Positions 7,177 to 16,322 of a stretch of 64,000 nt of DNA are shown one piece after another (position 1 is the stretch's first letter; every line of letters begins with the position of its first letter). The notes beneath the pieces were generated by a model. That model saw nothing but the letters and a program-made list of their open reading frames with translations, was not told the origin of the DNA and did not search any database. The DNA is from an uncultured Bacteroidales bacterium. Its GTDB lineage: Bacteria > Bacteroidota > Bacteroidia > Bacteroidales > P3. The stretch covers positions 44,304 through 108,303 of the forward strand of contig OMXC01000004.1 of the NCBI GenBank assembly GCA_900314925.1, in the 5' to 3' direction. A program made the translations under genes and the position numbers.

Positions 7177-10100
7177 ATGTGCAAAGATTTGAAACATCGC
7201 ACATTATATAGGCTAATAATACTATTGTCTTTTTTGGTCGGAACGCTCAGAGCTGCGGCACAGACCCCCATCACATCTCTTGAAAGCATCACCAGCGCCA
7301 CAGGTCACTATGTCATCACGGCCGACATCAGCGGCGGCACTCCCGGCGTCGCCACCTTCAGCGGCACCCTCGAGGCAGCCATCAACCCCGCTACCCACAT
7401 GCCCTACAGGATAAAAAACCTCTCCGTCCCCCTCTTCACCACCCTCACCGGAACCGTTAAGAACCTGGTCATCGAGAGCGTTACCATCACCAGTGGTACC
7501 AATGTGGGTGCTGTGGCCTGCACCGCCAACGGTGCGGCCCGCATCTACAACGTCGGCATCCTCTCCGGCTCGGTGGGGGGCTCGGGCGATGTCGGCGGTC
7601 TCGTGGGCCAGCTCGACGGCACCGCCCGTGTGGTCAACTGCTACTCCTACGCCACCATCACCGGCGGCTCCAACGTCGGCGGCATTGTGGGCAACAACAA
7701 CGGCGCCACCTCCGCCGCCAACAACAATCAAAAGACGATGGTCTTCGCCTGTATGTTCTATGGCGACATCACAGGTGGCTCTACCAAATCTCCCGTTTAT
7801 GGTGGTACAATTATCAGCAACGCGGGTACCAACACCACCAGCGGTGTGAGCAACTTCAACTATTTCCGCCTCGAAGCCCCCTATGTGCAACCGACGGGTG
7901 TCACCTACAACTGCGCCCTCGGCGCCGAGGACCGTTTCCTGCAGCGCTTCGAGTTCTTCCGCCACATCCTCAACGGCCGTCGCGAGCTGGCAGGCTGGTG
8001 GGCCACAGGCACCTATAGCGGCAGCGATATGCTGAAATGGGTGCTGCTGCCCGACAGCATCGTCAGCGACCATCCTTATCCCGTGCTGATGCAGCAGGGC
8101 AAGTACCCCTCGGTGGTGAACCTCGACGCCGCCAACGCCCAGGTCGGGAAGCCCCGCAACCAAGGCGGCAAACTGGGCGAGCTTGCGGTGCATGTCCAGA
8201 TGGGCTCTGGTGGCGCCGTCTACGGTGCACCGAATGGCGCCACCATCACCACCTCCGACACCACCCTCATCATCACCGACAAGGACACCGCACACTTCAA
8301 CTACAACTACTACAAGGTGCAGCTGCCCTACTACAACGAGGTGGGTACCAAGAACTACAACGGCAACCGAGTGGTGACGGGTTGGAAGATTGTCAGCATC
8401 ACCGGCGGCACGCCCGGCACCTTCACCGCTTCCGACACCTGGGGTGGATACAACTTCGCCGACCGCCATTGTACCGCCAAAGACCTTTACAGCGGATCCA
8501 GTGCCACCGACCACAGCGGTCGCATCTTCAACCAAGGCGCCTACTGGGATGTACCCGAAGGGGTGACGGCCATCACCATCGAACCCTACTGGGCCAAATG
8601 CGTCTACTTGGCCGACCCCAACGCCGACAAGGTGTATAATACGGCTATGGAGACCGGGTATGATGTAGCCAACGTCGGGGGAGGAGTGATATACACTAAT
8701 GGTAACAGCTATTCCATTGCAGGAGAGAACCAAGTGGTGTACACCTCTATGGGCAACGCTATTGCAAGTACGGCACTATTTGCTGGCTACAATGACCAGC
8801 AGCGGAATAGTCACTCCGTTTATGACTATGCAGTTGTGCTTGTGGGTAATTATCATCATTTAAACTCCATCGAAGCAAGTAAAGCCAAACCCTATACGGT
8901 GACTTCCATTGACCTTGATGGCGACAACGAGCCCGACTACTCCTATATGCTGCGTTTCAACGGCCGTACCGAATGCCACCCCTTGAGGGTCGACTTTATC
9001 AATATCCCAGGCCTCGGTATGGCACAGAAGTCTACCGGCGGCACGGGCTCCTACAACTTCGGAATTCTGATTCCCAAAGGTTGGTACGAGAGTACCAACA
9101 CCTCGCTCTTACGGTTCACCCAGTTCGAGTATGAGCATTCGAGCAGAAGCACAACCGATGCTATCATCGTGCAGGGCGGTGTGATGGAGCAATGGGTGAG
9201 TAACAACCAGAAAGGAACATCAAATAAAATACCCTATATCCATGTGGGCGGCAACGTGTGGTTCAAGGAGTTCCACACGGGCTGTCACCAGGATAAACAA
9301 ATAGCCACCAAGCACTCGCCCATCTCGGTGACCGGCGGCGACTACGACGAGTTCTACCTTACCGGCCTCTACCGCGGCGATGTGGCCAACAAAGAAGACA
9401 ATGCCGAATGCTATATCAATGGCGGCCGCTTCGGCATCGTATGCGGTGCTGCCATGGAGGGCATCGGCAAAGCCAATGGTGCTGATAATACAGGCAATAT
9501 CACCTGGCTGATACAGAACGCCGACATCGATGAGTTCTATGCCGGCGCTCTCAACGCCGCCAGACCCGCGACGGGCAACCTCAGCACCACCATTACCAAT
9601 AGCCATGTGGGTCTCTTCTGTGGCGGCCCCAAGTTCGGCGATATGAGCAGCGGCAAGACCGTCACCACCACAGCTACAGGCTGCACCTTCGGCACCTTCT
9701 TCGGCGCCGGCTACGGTGGCAACTCCTACAGCCGCTTTGCACCCAGCAACCAAAACAGCGTGACCAATATCAACTGGAACAATTGGCTAAGCTCAAACTA
9801 CTCCCGGTCATACAACGCCACCTACGGCGGCGTCTCCACCCGCTTCCTCTACCAGTTCCTCCCCATGTCGGACAACAAGACCAACGTGGCCCGTATCTTG
9901 ATTGACTTTGTCAAATTCTCCCTTGCCACCACACGCAATGTCACCTCCACGCTGACGAATTGTACCGTCACCAGCAACTTTTACGGCGGCGGCAGCCTCG
10001 GTAAGGTCGAAGGCGACGTCACCTCCACCCTCGACTCCTGCACCGTGAACGGCAACGTATATGGCGCAGGCTTTTCTGCATCGCTGCCTACCGTCGAGGT

Positions 10101-10494
10101 GGACTCCATCGGCTTCCGCACCGAACCCTATTACTATGAAGCCCTTGGTACCTACCGCACCGGCGTCAAAGGCCAAACCACCACCTATACCTGGCAGCAC
10201 GGCAACTTCATTGACGTCGACAACCCCAACCATATCCTCTACACCACCGAAGACCTCACCACCCTCGGCACCGTCACCGGCAACGTCTCCCTCACCATCA
10301 CCGGCGACAGCCGCATCGGCACTGTCAAGAACGACGAGGCCTCAGGCCATGTCTTCGGCGGCGGAGAGGAAAGCAAAGTCAACGGCAACACCTCCGTCAT
10401 CCTCTCAGGCAACACCGAGGCCTTCGGCAACGTCTACGGCGGCGGCAACAAAGGCATTGTCGGCGGCAACTCTTCGGTGATACTCAAAGACTGA
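7177..10494 (+). CDS. Large secreted GLUG/glycine-rich surface protein
   Basis: From ATG 7177 the protein is 1105 aa. Residues 1-29 form a signal peptide (positively charged start, LIILLSFLVG core, cleavage after RAAAQ). GLUG-type repeats follow (VGGLVGQ, VVNCYSYATITGG, VGGIVGNN near residues 135-175). The C-terminal third has glycine-rich modules such as GNVYGAG and NVYGGGNKG alternating with beta strands, suggesting a parallel beta-helix. Proteins of this kind in Prevotella and relatives are often much longer; this one stops directly after one VYGGG module with no type IX sorting domain, so it may be truncated. Surface adhesion is a guess. Confidence 0.75.
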   Translation: MCKDLKHRTLYRLIILLSFLVGTLRAAAQTPITSLESITSATGHYVITADISGGTPGVATFSGTLEAAINPATHMPYRIKNLSVPLFTTLTGTVKNLVIESVTITSGTNVGAVACTANGAARIYNVGILSGSVGGSGDVGGLVGQLDGTARVVNCYSYATITGGSNVGGIVGNNNGATSAANNNQKTMVFACMFYGDITGGSTKSPVYGGTIISNAGTNTTSGVSNFNYFRLEAPYVQPTGVTYNCALGAEDRFLQRFEFFRHILNGRRELAGWWATGTYSGSDMLKWVLLPDSIVSDHPYPVLMQQGKYPSVVNLDAANAQVGKPRNQGGKLGELAVHVQMGSGGAVYGAPNGATITTSDTTLIITDKDTAHFNYNYYKVQLPYYNEVGTKNYNGNRVVTGWKIVSITGGTPGTFTASDTWGGYNFADRHCTAKDLYSGSSATDHSGRIFNQGAYWDVPEGVTAITIEPYWAKCVYLADPNADKVYNTAMETGYDVANVGGGVIYTNGNSYSIAGENQVVYTSMGNAIASTALFAGYNDQQRNSHSVYDYAVVLVGNYHHLNSIEASKAKPYTVTSIDLDGDNEPDYSYMLRFNGRTECHPLRVDFINIPGLGMAQKSTGGTGSYNFGILIPKGWYESTNTSLLRFTQFEYEHSSRSTTDAIIVQGGVMEQWVSNNQKGTSNKIPYIHVGGNVWFKEFHTGCHQDKQIATKHSPISVTGGDYDEFYLTGLYRGDVANKEDNAECYINGGRFGIVCGAAMEGIGKANGADNTGNITWLIQNADIDEFYAGALNAARPATGNLSTTITNSHVGLFCGGPKFGDMSSGKTVTTTATGCTFGTFFGAGYGGNSYSRFAPSNQNSVTNINWNNWLSSNYSRSYNATYGGVSTRFLYQFLPMSDNKTNVARILIDFVKFSLATTRNVTSTLTNCTVTSNFYGGGSLGKVEGDVTSTLDSCTVNGNVYGAGFSASLPTVEVDSIGFRTEPYYYEALGTYRTGVKGQTTTYTWQHGNFIDVDNPNHILYTTEDLTTLGTVTGNVSLTITGDSRIGTVKNDEASGHVFGGGEESKVNGNTSVILSGNTEAFGNVYGGGNKGIVGGNSSVILKD

Positions 10495-10535
10495 TTTTTT
10501 GCAATTTTTTTCTGCTGTAGTATCAAATTTATTTG

Positions 10536-10543
10536 TATCTTTG
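10536..10543 (+). promoter_or_regulatory. Promoter -7 box for the EF-G-like gene
   Basis: TATCTTTG is followed by a leader of about 90 bases, AT-rich near the start codon (repeated AAATA), as is usual for strongly translated Bacteroidales genes. Confidence 0.75.
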
Positions 10544-10638
10544 CAGCCACATTTCATACCGCGACCACAGAGGTCAGCGGTGTGCTATATACTGATAACG
10601 AAAGAGATAAAATAAATAAATAAATAATAGTATACACA

Positions 10639-12771
10639 ATGAAAATTTATCAGACACAGGACATCCGCAACATCGCCCTCGTGGGCGGCGCCAAATCAGG
10701 CAAGACCTCTATGGCTGAAGCTATGGCTTTCTGCGGCGGCCTCATCAACCGTCGTGGCACCGTGGACAGCAAGAACACCATCAGCGACTACCGCGACATC
10801 GAGCACGACCGCGGCTACTCCGTGGAGAACACCCTCATGTACACCGAGTTCGGCGGCAAGAAGGTGAACATCATCGATGTGCCTGGCTTCGCCGACTACC
10901 AGGGCGAGCTCGTCAGCGCCCTCAACGTGGTCGAGGCCGCCGTCGTCGTGGTCAACGCCCAGAGCGGCGTCGAAGTCGGCACCGAGATCGCCAACCGCTA
11001 CGCTGCCAAGCTCGACACCCCGATGATCTTCGTCGTCAACCACCTCGACGCCGAGAAGGCCAACTTCGACGAGAGCGTCAACCAGCTGAAGGACTTCTTC
11101 GGCCAGAAGTGCACCGTGCTGCAGTTCCCGACCAACGCCGGTCTCGGCTTCAACCAGGTGGTCGACATCGTGGCCAACAAGATGTACACCTTCACCGACG
11201 GCAAGATGACCGAGGCCGACATCCCCTCGCAGTATGCCGACAAGGCCGAGGAGATGCGCATGGCCCTCGTCGAGGAAGCCGCCGCTGCCGATGACGCCCT
11301 CATGGAGAAATACTTCGAGAACGGTGACCTCACCCCCGAGGAACTCACCCAGGCCCTGAAGCTTGCTATCGACAAGCGCGACCTCTTCCCCATCCTCTGC
11401 ACCAGCGCCAAGGAGAACTTCGGCGTCAACCGTCTGCTGGAGTTCATCTGCCAGAACGTCCCCGCTCCCTGCGAGGTGGCCGACTGCAAGAAGACCAAGG
11501 GCGGCAAAGAGCTGAAGAGCAACGGTGCCAACCCCACCGTGGCTTTCTGCTTCAAGAGCGCCAAGGACAAGAACCTCGGTGAGATCAGCTATCTCCGTAT
11601 CTTCGACGGCGAGCTGGCCGAGGCTCAGGATGTGGTCAACGCCTGCAACCAGAGCAAGGAGCGCGTCAGCCAGGTGCTCGTGTGCAGCGGCAGCAACCGC
11701 CAGCGCGTCGAGAAAGCCTGCGCCGGCGACATCGTCTGCACCATCAAGCTGAAGGATGTGAAGATCAACCACACCCTCACCACCCCGAAGAACACCGACG
11801 ACATCGTCGAGGAGATCCAGTTCCCGACTCCTATCTACACCGTCGCCGTCAAGGCTGCCAACAGCAACGACGACGAGAAGGTCGGCGCCGCCCTGAAGGA
11901 CCTCGTGACCTACGACCGCAGCCTCACGCTGGAGAACAGCCGCGAGCTGCGCCAGGTCATCCTCGGATGCCAGGGCGAGCTGCACCTCAACACCGTGAAG
12001 TGGTACTTCGAGAACCAGTACAAGCTGGCCGTCAACTTCACCGCCCCCAACATTCCCTACCGCGAGACCATCACCAAGAGCGCCGAGGCCATGTACCGCC
12101 ACAAGAAACAGTCGGGCGGCAGCGGCCAGTTCGGCGAGGTGCACATGCTCATCGAGCCCTACTACGACGGCATGCCAAACCAGACCAAGTACCCCATCCG
12201 CGACACCCAGGAGTATCCGCTGGAGTGGGGCGGCAAGCTGGTCTTCAACAACTGCATCGTGGGCGGTTCGATCGACGCCCGCTTCATGCCCGCCATCCTC
12301 AAAGGTATCATGGAGAAGATGGAGCAGGGACCTCTGACCGGTTCCTACGCCCGCGACATCGTCGTCAACATCTACGATGGTAAGATGCACCCCGTGGACT
12401 CCAACGAAACGGCCTTCAAGATTGCCGGCCGCACCGCCTTCCGCGAGGCCTTCAAGCAGGCTGCCCCGAAGATCAAGGAGCCTATCTACGACATCGCCGT
12501 CACCGTGCCCACCGAGGCCCAGGGTGGCGTCATGACCGACCTGCAGGGCCGCCGCGCCATCGTCATGGGCATGGATGCCGAAGGCAAGTACACCACGCTG
12601 AAAGCCAAGGCCCCCTTGGCCGAGATGAACCGCTACTGCACCGCCCTGAGCTCCCTCACCAGCGGCCGCGGTACCTTCACCATGACCTTCAGCAGCTACG
12701 AGCTCGTCCCCGCCGACGTCCAGCAGGCCCTCCTCAAGGCCTACGAGGAAGCCGCCGCCGAGGAAGAGTAA
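10639..12771 (+). CDS. EF-G-like translation factor (EF-G2 type) with altered G motifs
   Basis: The 710-aa protein has the full EF-G layout: G domain, domain II, and domains III-V (GQFGEVHMLIEP, then a C-terminal FTMTFSSYELVP). The P-loop GGAKSGKT is at residues 16-23. In the usual DTPGH motif the protein has DVPGF (80-84), so the catalytic His is Phe84, and NKxD is NHLD (134-137). The segment VDSKNTISDY is typical of EF-G2 paralogs. Bacteroides EF-G2 is reported to support translocation without GTPase activity and to be needed for gut colonisation; this gene looks like the same class. It is monocistronic with its own promoter and terminator, and codon use is strongly biased, suggesting high expression. 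Confidence 0.88.
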   Translation: MKIYQTQDIRNIALVGGAKSGKTSMAEAMAFCGGLINRRGTVDSKNTISDYRDIEHDRGYSVENTLMYTEFGGKKVNIIDVPGFADYQGELVSALNVVEAAVVVVNAQSGVEVGTEIANRYAAKLDTPMIFVVNHLDAEKANFDESVNQLKDFFGQKCTVLQFPTNAGLGFNQVVDIVANKMYTFTDGKMTEADIPSQYADKAEEMRMALVEEAAAADDALMEKYFENGDLTPEELTQALKLAIDKRDLFPILCTSAKENFGVNRLLEFICQNVPAPCEVADCKKTKGGKELKSNGANPTVAFCFKSAKDKNLGEISYLRIFDGELAEAQDVVNACNQSKERVSQVLVCSGSNRQRVEKACAGDIVCTIKLKDVKINHTLTTPKNTDDIVEEIQFPTPIYTVAVKAANSNDDEKVGAALKDLVTYDRSLTLENSRELRQVILGCQGELHLNTVKWYFENQYKLAVNFTAPNIPYRETITKSAEAMYRHKKQSGGSGQFGEVHMLIEPYYDGMPNQTKYPIRDTQEYPLEWGGKLVFNNCIVGGSIDARFMPAILKGIMEKMEQGPLTGSYARDIVVNIYDGKMHPVDSNETAFKIAGRTAFREAFKQAAPKIKEPIYDIAVTVPTEAQGGVMTDLQGRRAIVMGMDAEGKYTTLKAKAPLAEMNRYCTALSSLTSGRGTFTMTFSSYELVPADVQQALLKAYEEAAAEEE

Positions 12772-12831
12772 CCGCGTGCTCGCGGAGAGCAATATTGCTA
12801 CGCAGACATAATTGTCCGCATATACAAGAAA

Positions 12832-12857
12832 GCCTCGTTATCCAGCGGGGCTTTTTT
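12832..12857 (+). terminator. Intrinsic terminator of the EF-G-like gene
   Basis: GCCTCG (12832-12837) pairs with CGGGGC (12846-12851), with one G-T wobble, followed by six T. Confidence 0.8.
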
Positions 12858-12971
12858 CTATTTATATAACTCCATAATTGAATAAAATACTTTGTTATTT
12901 TAATTAATAACTTTTTGAAAAACCTTAACAATCTTTAACCGAAAAAGTTTGTTCACATTGGTCATTCTCCA

Positions 12972-12979
12972 TACTTTTG
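12972..12979 (+). promoter_or_regulatory. Promoter -7 box for the two-gene islet operon
   Basis: TACTTTTG lies 29 bases before the ATG at 13009 in a very AT-rich stretch. Confidence 0.7.
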
Positions 12980-13008
12980 CATCTCGAAAACATTTAACAT
13001 AAAACACA

Positions 13009-13614
13009 ATGGAAGCCCTTAAAGACCTATTAAGCAAAGAGATTACATCGGAGAATTACCTCGTGCTTTTCAAAGAAATCGCAGACTGTCTAATTCATGA
13101 CAACTGTATTGTATGCGGTAAAAGAACTTTTCGACTATCTGAAATTGAATTCTATTACTACGACAAAAAAAGTTTAAATGATGAATGGAATCGAAAAACC
13201 TACCCTCGTACAAAGAAAGAAGCTGGTAAACTATTTTTCCATTATAGTGGTGTGGATATCTGCTTTCCAAGTGATTTCAGTAATGGAAAGTTTGGAGGGA
13301 TACTGATACGTAGTCTGTACGATGAAAGTACAAAACAGTATATTTGTGGCCCCTTGTTGTGTGCCAATGAGATGTTAAATGCCTGTGCAGAAACGGGGGA
13401 ATGGCCTCAAATCAAAACCTCCAATAATCAAAAGTGCAATATCCTTCAAACAAGCAGGTATGGAATAAAATACGAAAGTGAAGGTTTTAAAGATACCTTG
13501 TGTTTCTACGATGATGGTCTCACCAAAGCGGATACGCCTAAATGTGAATCATGGGATTTCAAAAAAAGAGAAAAGAAATACAACTCCAGAAATTATAGAA
13601 AACGTTTTTGTTAA
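13009..13614 (+). CDS. Protein of unknown function, partner of the deiminase-Sel1 gene
   Basis: I do not recognise this 201-aa soluble protein. Visible marks are CIVCGKRTF near residue 35, an acidic aromatic stretch EIEFYYYD, FHYSGVDICFPS, and GGILIRSLYDE. The C-terminus is basic (KKREKKYNSRNYRKR). There is no signal peptide. Base composition is much more AT-rich than the genes on either side, suggesting acquisition. The next gene begins three bases after its stop, so the two are surely co-transcribed and probably act together. Confidence 0.65.
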   Translation: MEALKDLLSKEITSENYLVLFKEIADCLIHDNCIVCGKRTFRLSEIEFYYYDKKSLNDEWNRKTYPRTKKEAGKLFFHYSGVDICFPSDFSNGKFGGILIRSLYDESTKQYICGPLLCANEMLNACAETGEWPQIKTSNNQKCNILQTSRYGIKYESEGFKDTLCFYDDGLTKADTPKCESWDFKKREKKYNSRNYRKRFC

Positions 13615-13617
13615 ATT

Positions 13618-15576
13618 ATGACTATCGACTCCTTTACTGACACAATCTTTTTCTCCGACTTGTTGCCTGCCCGTTGTCCGGAATTGTATAAAAGTATCAA
13701 GGCGATTCTGGATGAGAACAAAATAGAACACCGTCTCCTGCAAAACACCAAGGACATCTGGTGTCGCGACTATATGCCCATTCAGGCCAATGAAAAACGT
13801 TTTGTATTCTACAAATACTACCCTGATTACCTTGACACCCCATACTATCGTCGCACGATAACCGATGTTGGTGCAATACCCCATATTGACAGTTTGCGGA
13901 ACGAGGAAGCTTGTGATTTAGACTTGATTCTCGACGGAGGCAACGTGGTGAAGTGTCGGGACAAAGTAATAATGACCGAGAAGGTCTTCTTCGAGAATAA
14001 GGGCAAGTCTCGTAAGGCGATTCGGCAGATGCTCGAGGATGCCTTCCAATGTGACATTATCTTTCTCCCTTGGGACAGACACGAGATTTTTGGCCATAGT
14101 GATGGCATTGTCCACTATATAGGCGATAACCGGGTTCTGATGACCAATTATGCAGATTTCGATGCTGCTATAGCGAAGAAATACATCAGGGCTATGGAAA
14201 ACTATGTGGAGGTTATACCATTGACATACAAAGTAAAGCGTAAGCATGCGCGCAGTTGGGCTTATATAAACTACTTGAATGTGGATGGGTTGGTAATTGT
14301 TCCACAGCTGGGCATTCCTGAAGACGAACAGGCTCTGCAACAAATAGCAGAACTCATGCCAAGGAAGAAGGTGGTTGGGGTGCCGGCATTGGAAGCGGTG
14401 CGCAAAGGTGGCGCATTGAACTGCATATCGTGGAATGTTCAGACAATAAATTGGAGCAATGGTTTTATGGGAGAAGAATACAAAGTGCAAGGACATCCGA
14501 TAGGTTGGATCTTAAACGAAGCAACCGAAGGGAACGCTTTGTGGCAAAATGATTTGGGATGTTGCTATTTATCTGGTTGTGGCGTGAAACGGGACATGGT
14601 AGAAGCAAACGCGTGGTTTGCGAAAGCCGCAGAGCAGGGCTATGATACCGCACAATTCAATATTGGTTTGAGTTACTTCAAGGGTGCAGGCCTCCCTCAC
14701 GATTTATCCCAAGCGAGGAAGTGGTTCGAAAAAGCGGCAGCGCAGGGGTCGAAGGAAGCACAGCTGCATATCGCATGGTGCCTTGAAGACATACAGGCTC
14801 CGCACGGTGATGTTGTCGCCGCATGCAAGAGGGCGGCAGAAATGGGCAATGCCAAAGCTCAATGCCATTTGGGTTTCTGGTATTTTGAAGGCAAACATGG
14901 GCTGGAGAAGAACATCGCTGAATCCAATAGATGGTTCCTCGAGGCTGCAAAGCAAGGTAATGATGTTGCACAATTTCAGATAGGTCTTAAATACGAAATA
15001 GGCAGGGGCGTGAAGAAAAGTGCAAAAGAGGCCGCGAGATGGTATATGAAATCTGCTTCAAAGAATAATGTCGATGCACTTTACAGATTGGGATGCTGCT
15101 ATTATTACAGCGATGGCGTCAGGGGTGACAACCATGCCGCATGGAGATGCTTCAAAAAGGCGTCCGAATCAGGTGATTCGTGGGCGAGTTATATGCTAGG
15201 GAGGTGCTATTTTTGCGGACATGGAGTAGAAGAGGATGAGGCCGAGGCTGTAAAGTGCTATCAAAAAGCAGCCTTGGAGAAAGTTGTTCCAGCCATTTAT
15301 GAGTTGGGAAGATGCTATTTCGACGGTTCCGGCGTAGGCGAGGATAAAGGAAAAGCAATGGAGCTATTTAAAGAAGCTGCCGAGATGGATTTTCCGGAAG
15401 CCCTATACGATATAGGAGATTGTTTCTATAATGGCATAGTCGTAGAAAAAAACGAAGATGAGGCATTAAACTATTTTCAAAAAGCAGCCAAATCAGGTTC
15501 TAGAGAGGCCTTGGTGAGAATTCACGACATATTGTTATCACGTGAAACACCAAGTTTTGATGATGTGCCATTCTAA
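13618..15576 (+). CDS. Agmatine/peptidylarginine deiminase-family domain fused to Sel1 repeats
   Basis: The first 285 or so of 652 residues form a PAD_porph/agmatine deiminase fold: WCRDYMP with Asp51, DGGN at 106-109, GHSD with His160 and Asp162, and GGALNCISW with Cys269 in the nucleophile position. All four catalytic positions seem kept, though the His before the Cys in agmatine deiminases is Asn268. From about residue 305 to 645 there are roughly nine Sel1-like repeats (A..WF.KAA..G...A...LG..Y..G.GV). Agmatine deiminases lack such a tail. The enzyme part could deiminate agmatine or protein arginine; the repeats suggest a protein partner. AT-rich, in an operon with the preceding gene. Confidence 0.8.
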   Translation: MTIDSFTDTIFFSDLLPARCPELYKSIKAILDENKIEHRLLQNTKDIWCRDYMPIQANEKRFVFYKYYPDYLDTPYYRRTITDVGAIPHIDSLRNEEACDLDLILDGGNVVKCRDKVIMTEKVFFENKGKSRKAIRQMLEDAFQCDIIFLPWDRHEIFGHSDGIVHYIGDNRVLMTNYADFDAAIAKKYIRAMENYVEVIPLTYKVKRKHARSWAYINYLNVDGLVIVPQLGIPEDEQALQQIAELMPRKKVVGVPALEAVRKGGALNCISWNVQTINWSNGFMGEEYKVQGHPIGWILNEATEGNALWQNDLGCCYLSGCGVKRDMVEANAWFAKAAEQGYDTAQFNIGLSYFKGAGLPHDLSQARKWFEKAAAQGSKEAQLHIAWCLEDIQAPHGDVVAACKRAAEMGNAKAQCHLGFWYFEGKHGLEKNIAESNRWFLEAAKQGNDVAQFQIGLKYEIGRGVKKSAKEAARWYMKSASKNNVDALYRLGCCYYYSDGVRGDNHAAWRCFKKASESGDSWASYMLGRCYFCGHGVEEDEAEAVKCYQKAALEKVVPAIYELGRCYFDGSGVGEDKGKAMELFKEAAEMDFPEALYDIGDCFYNGIVVEKNEDEALNYFQKAAKSGSREALVRIHDILLSRETPSFDDVPF

Positions 15577-15630
15577 GCGCCCTCAAAACCTACGAGGATG
15601 AGTAGTTCATATAGCGACAATACAGCGAAA

Positions 15631-15654
15631 GCCCCACCATCAAGTGGGGCTTTT
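15631..15654 (+). terminator. Intrinsic terminator of the islet operon
   Basis: GCCCCAC (15631-15637), loop CATCAA, GTGGGGC (15644-15650), then four T. Confidence 0.85.
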
Positions 15655-15656
15655 CT

Positions 15657-15692
15657 TGTATGGATGTGCAATAAACGGAGGATTGCAACGTT
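15657..15692 (+). repeat. 36-bp direct repeat, left copy
   Basis: The sequence from TGTATGG to CAACGTT recurs at 16262-16297 with one mismatch. It contains a small hairpin, TGCAAT and ATTGCA around a nine-base loop that includes GGAGG. The pair brackets the ATPase remnant. Confidence 0.85.
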
Positions 15693-15844
15693 CGTGATTT
15701 TTCGGATTGAGTATGACTTTTTTACTTACATTTTGTATATCTTCAGGAGGATAATCAGTTATGGGAATAATTTGATTATTAGGAGTTTGTTTATCGTTCG
15801 TAAAAAATGTGAAATTTTATAGTGTTCGGAATTAGAAAAATGTG

Positions 15845-15852
15845 TAAATTTG
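15845..15852 (+). promoter_or_regulatory. Promoter -7 box before the ATPase remnant
   Basis: TAAATTTG matches the consensus and lies 35 bases before the ATG of the pseudogene, so the promoter survived the deletion. Confidence 0.55.
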
Positions 15853-15887
15853 CGCCTGAAAATAATATAAAAATGTGTAAATAGAAC

Positions 15888-16068
15888 ATGGAAAGGAAGA
15901 TATACAAGCAATTGCTGAATTGGAGGAGCAGCAAGGAGAGAAAGCTATCCTGATGTGAAATGGGGAATCAAACTGAGCCACCAAAACATTGGCTTCAACG
16001 GCAAATTCTACACGTTCCCGTACTGTTGCTCTTTCTTGTTGAAACGATGGATGGAAAGCCGACGGTAA
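15888..16068 (+). pseudogene. Internally deleted AAA/DUF4143-type ATPase remnant
   Basis: The start ATG 15888 encodes MERKIYKQLLNWRSSKERK, the usual beginning of Bacteroidetes ATPases of the DUF4143 family just before the P-loop, and then meets a stop at 15951. Directly after, from 15952 and in another frame, comes VKWGIKLSHQNIGFNGK, FYTFPYCC and a stop at 16066-16068, which resembles the C-terminal end of the same family. Nearly the whole ATPase and nuclease-like middle is missing. The remainder of 15577-16322 has tandem octamers (GAATGTGN-type near 16090-16135, GTTAATTC-type near 16190-16235) and no other gene. Confidence 0.65.
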
Positions 16069-16261
16069 AAAAATGGGATGACGGTCAGAATGTGGGAATG
16101 CGCTTTAAGAATGCGTGAATGTGAGAATGTGTTTTTCGCTTGATTTGATTAATTTCAGTGGTGCTCAAAGCCTGCAAAGCAGGCAGAATGCGTTAGTGTA
16201 TTCGTGAATGTGTTAATTCGTGAATTCGTTAGTAAGGGGATTTGCTAATGGGCAGTTTCAT

Positions 16262-16297
16262 TGTATGGTTGTGCAATAAACGGAGGATTGCAACGTT
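16262..16297 (+). repeat. 36-bp direct repeat, right copy
   Basis: The second copy of the 15657-15692 repeat ends 25 bases before the purine permease start, so it would lie in that gene's leader. Confidence 0.85.
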
Positions 16298-16322
16298 GTA
16301 GTAAGCGACGAAATAAGTAACT

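Noticed and set aside
10696..12792. Open frame of about 700 codons opposite the EF-G-like gene
   Set aside because: Same reason: strong codon bias on the sense strand removes stops on the other strand.
15598..15822. Seventy-four-codon frame after the islet operon
   Set aside because: It runs through the terminator hairpin and the 36-bp repeat and has no protein-like pattern.
12900..16322. Prophage or integrative element
   Set aside because: No integrase, phage structural gene or tRNA-adjacent attachment site was found; only an AT-rich islet with short direct repeats is supported.
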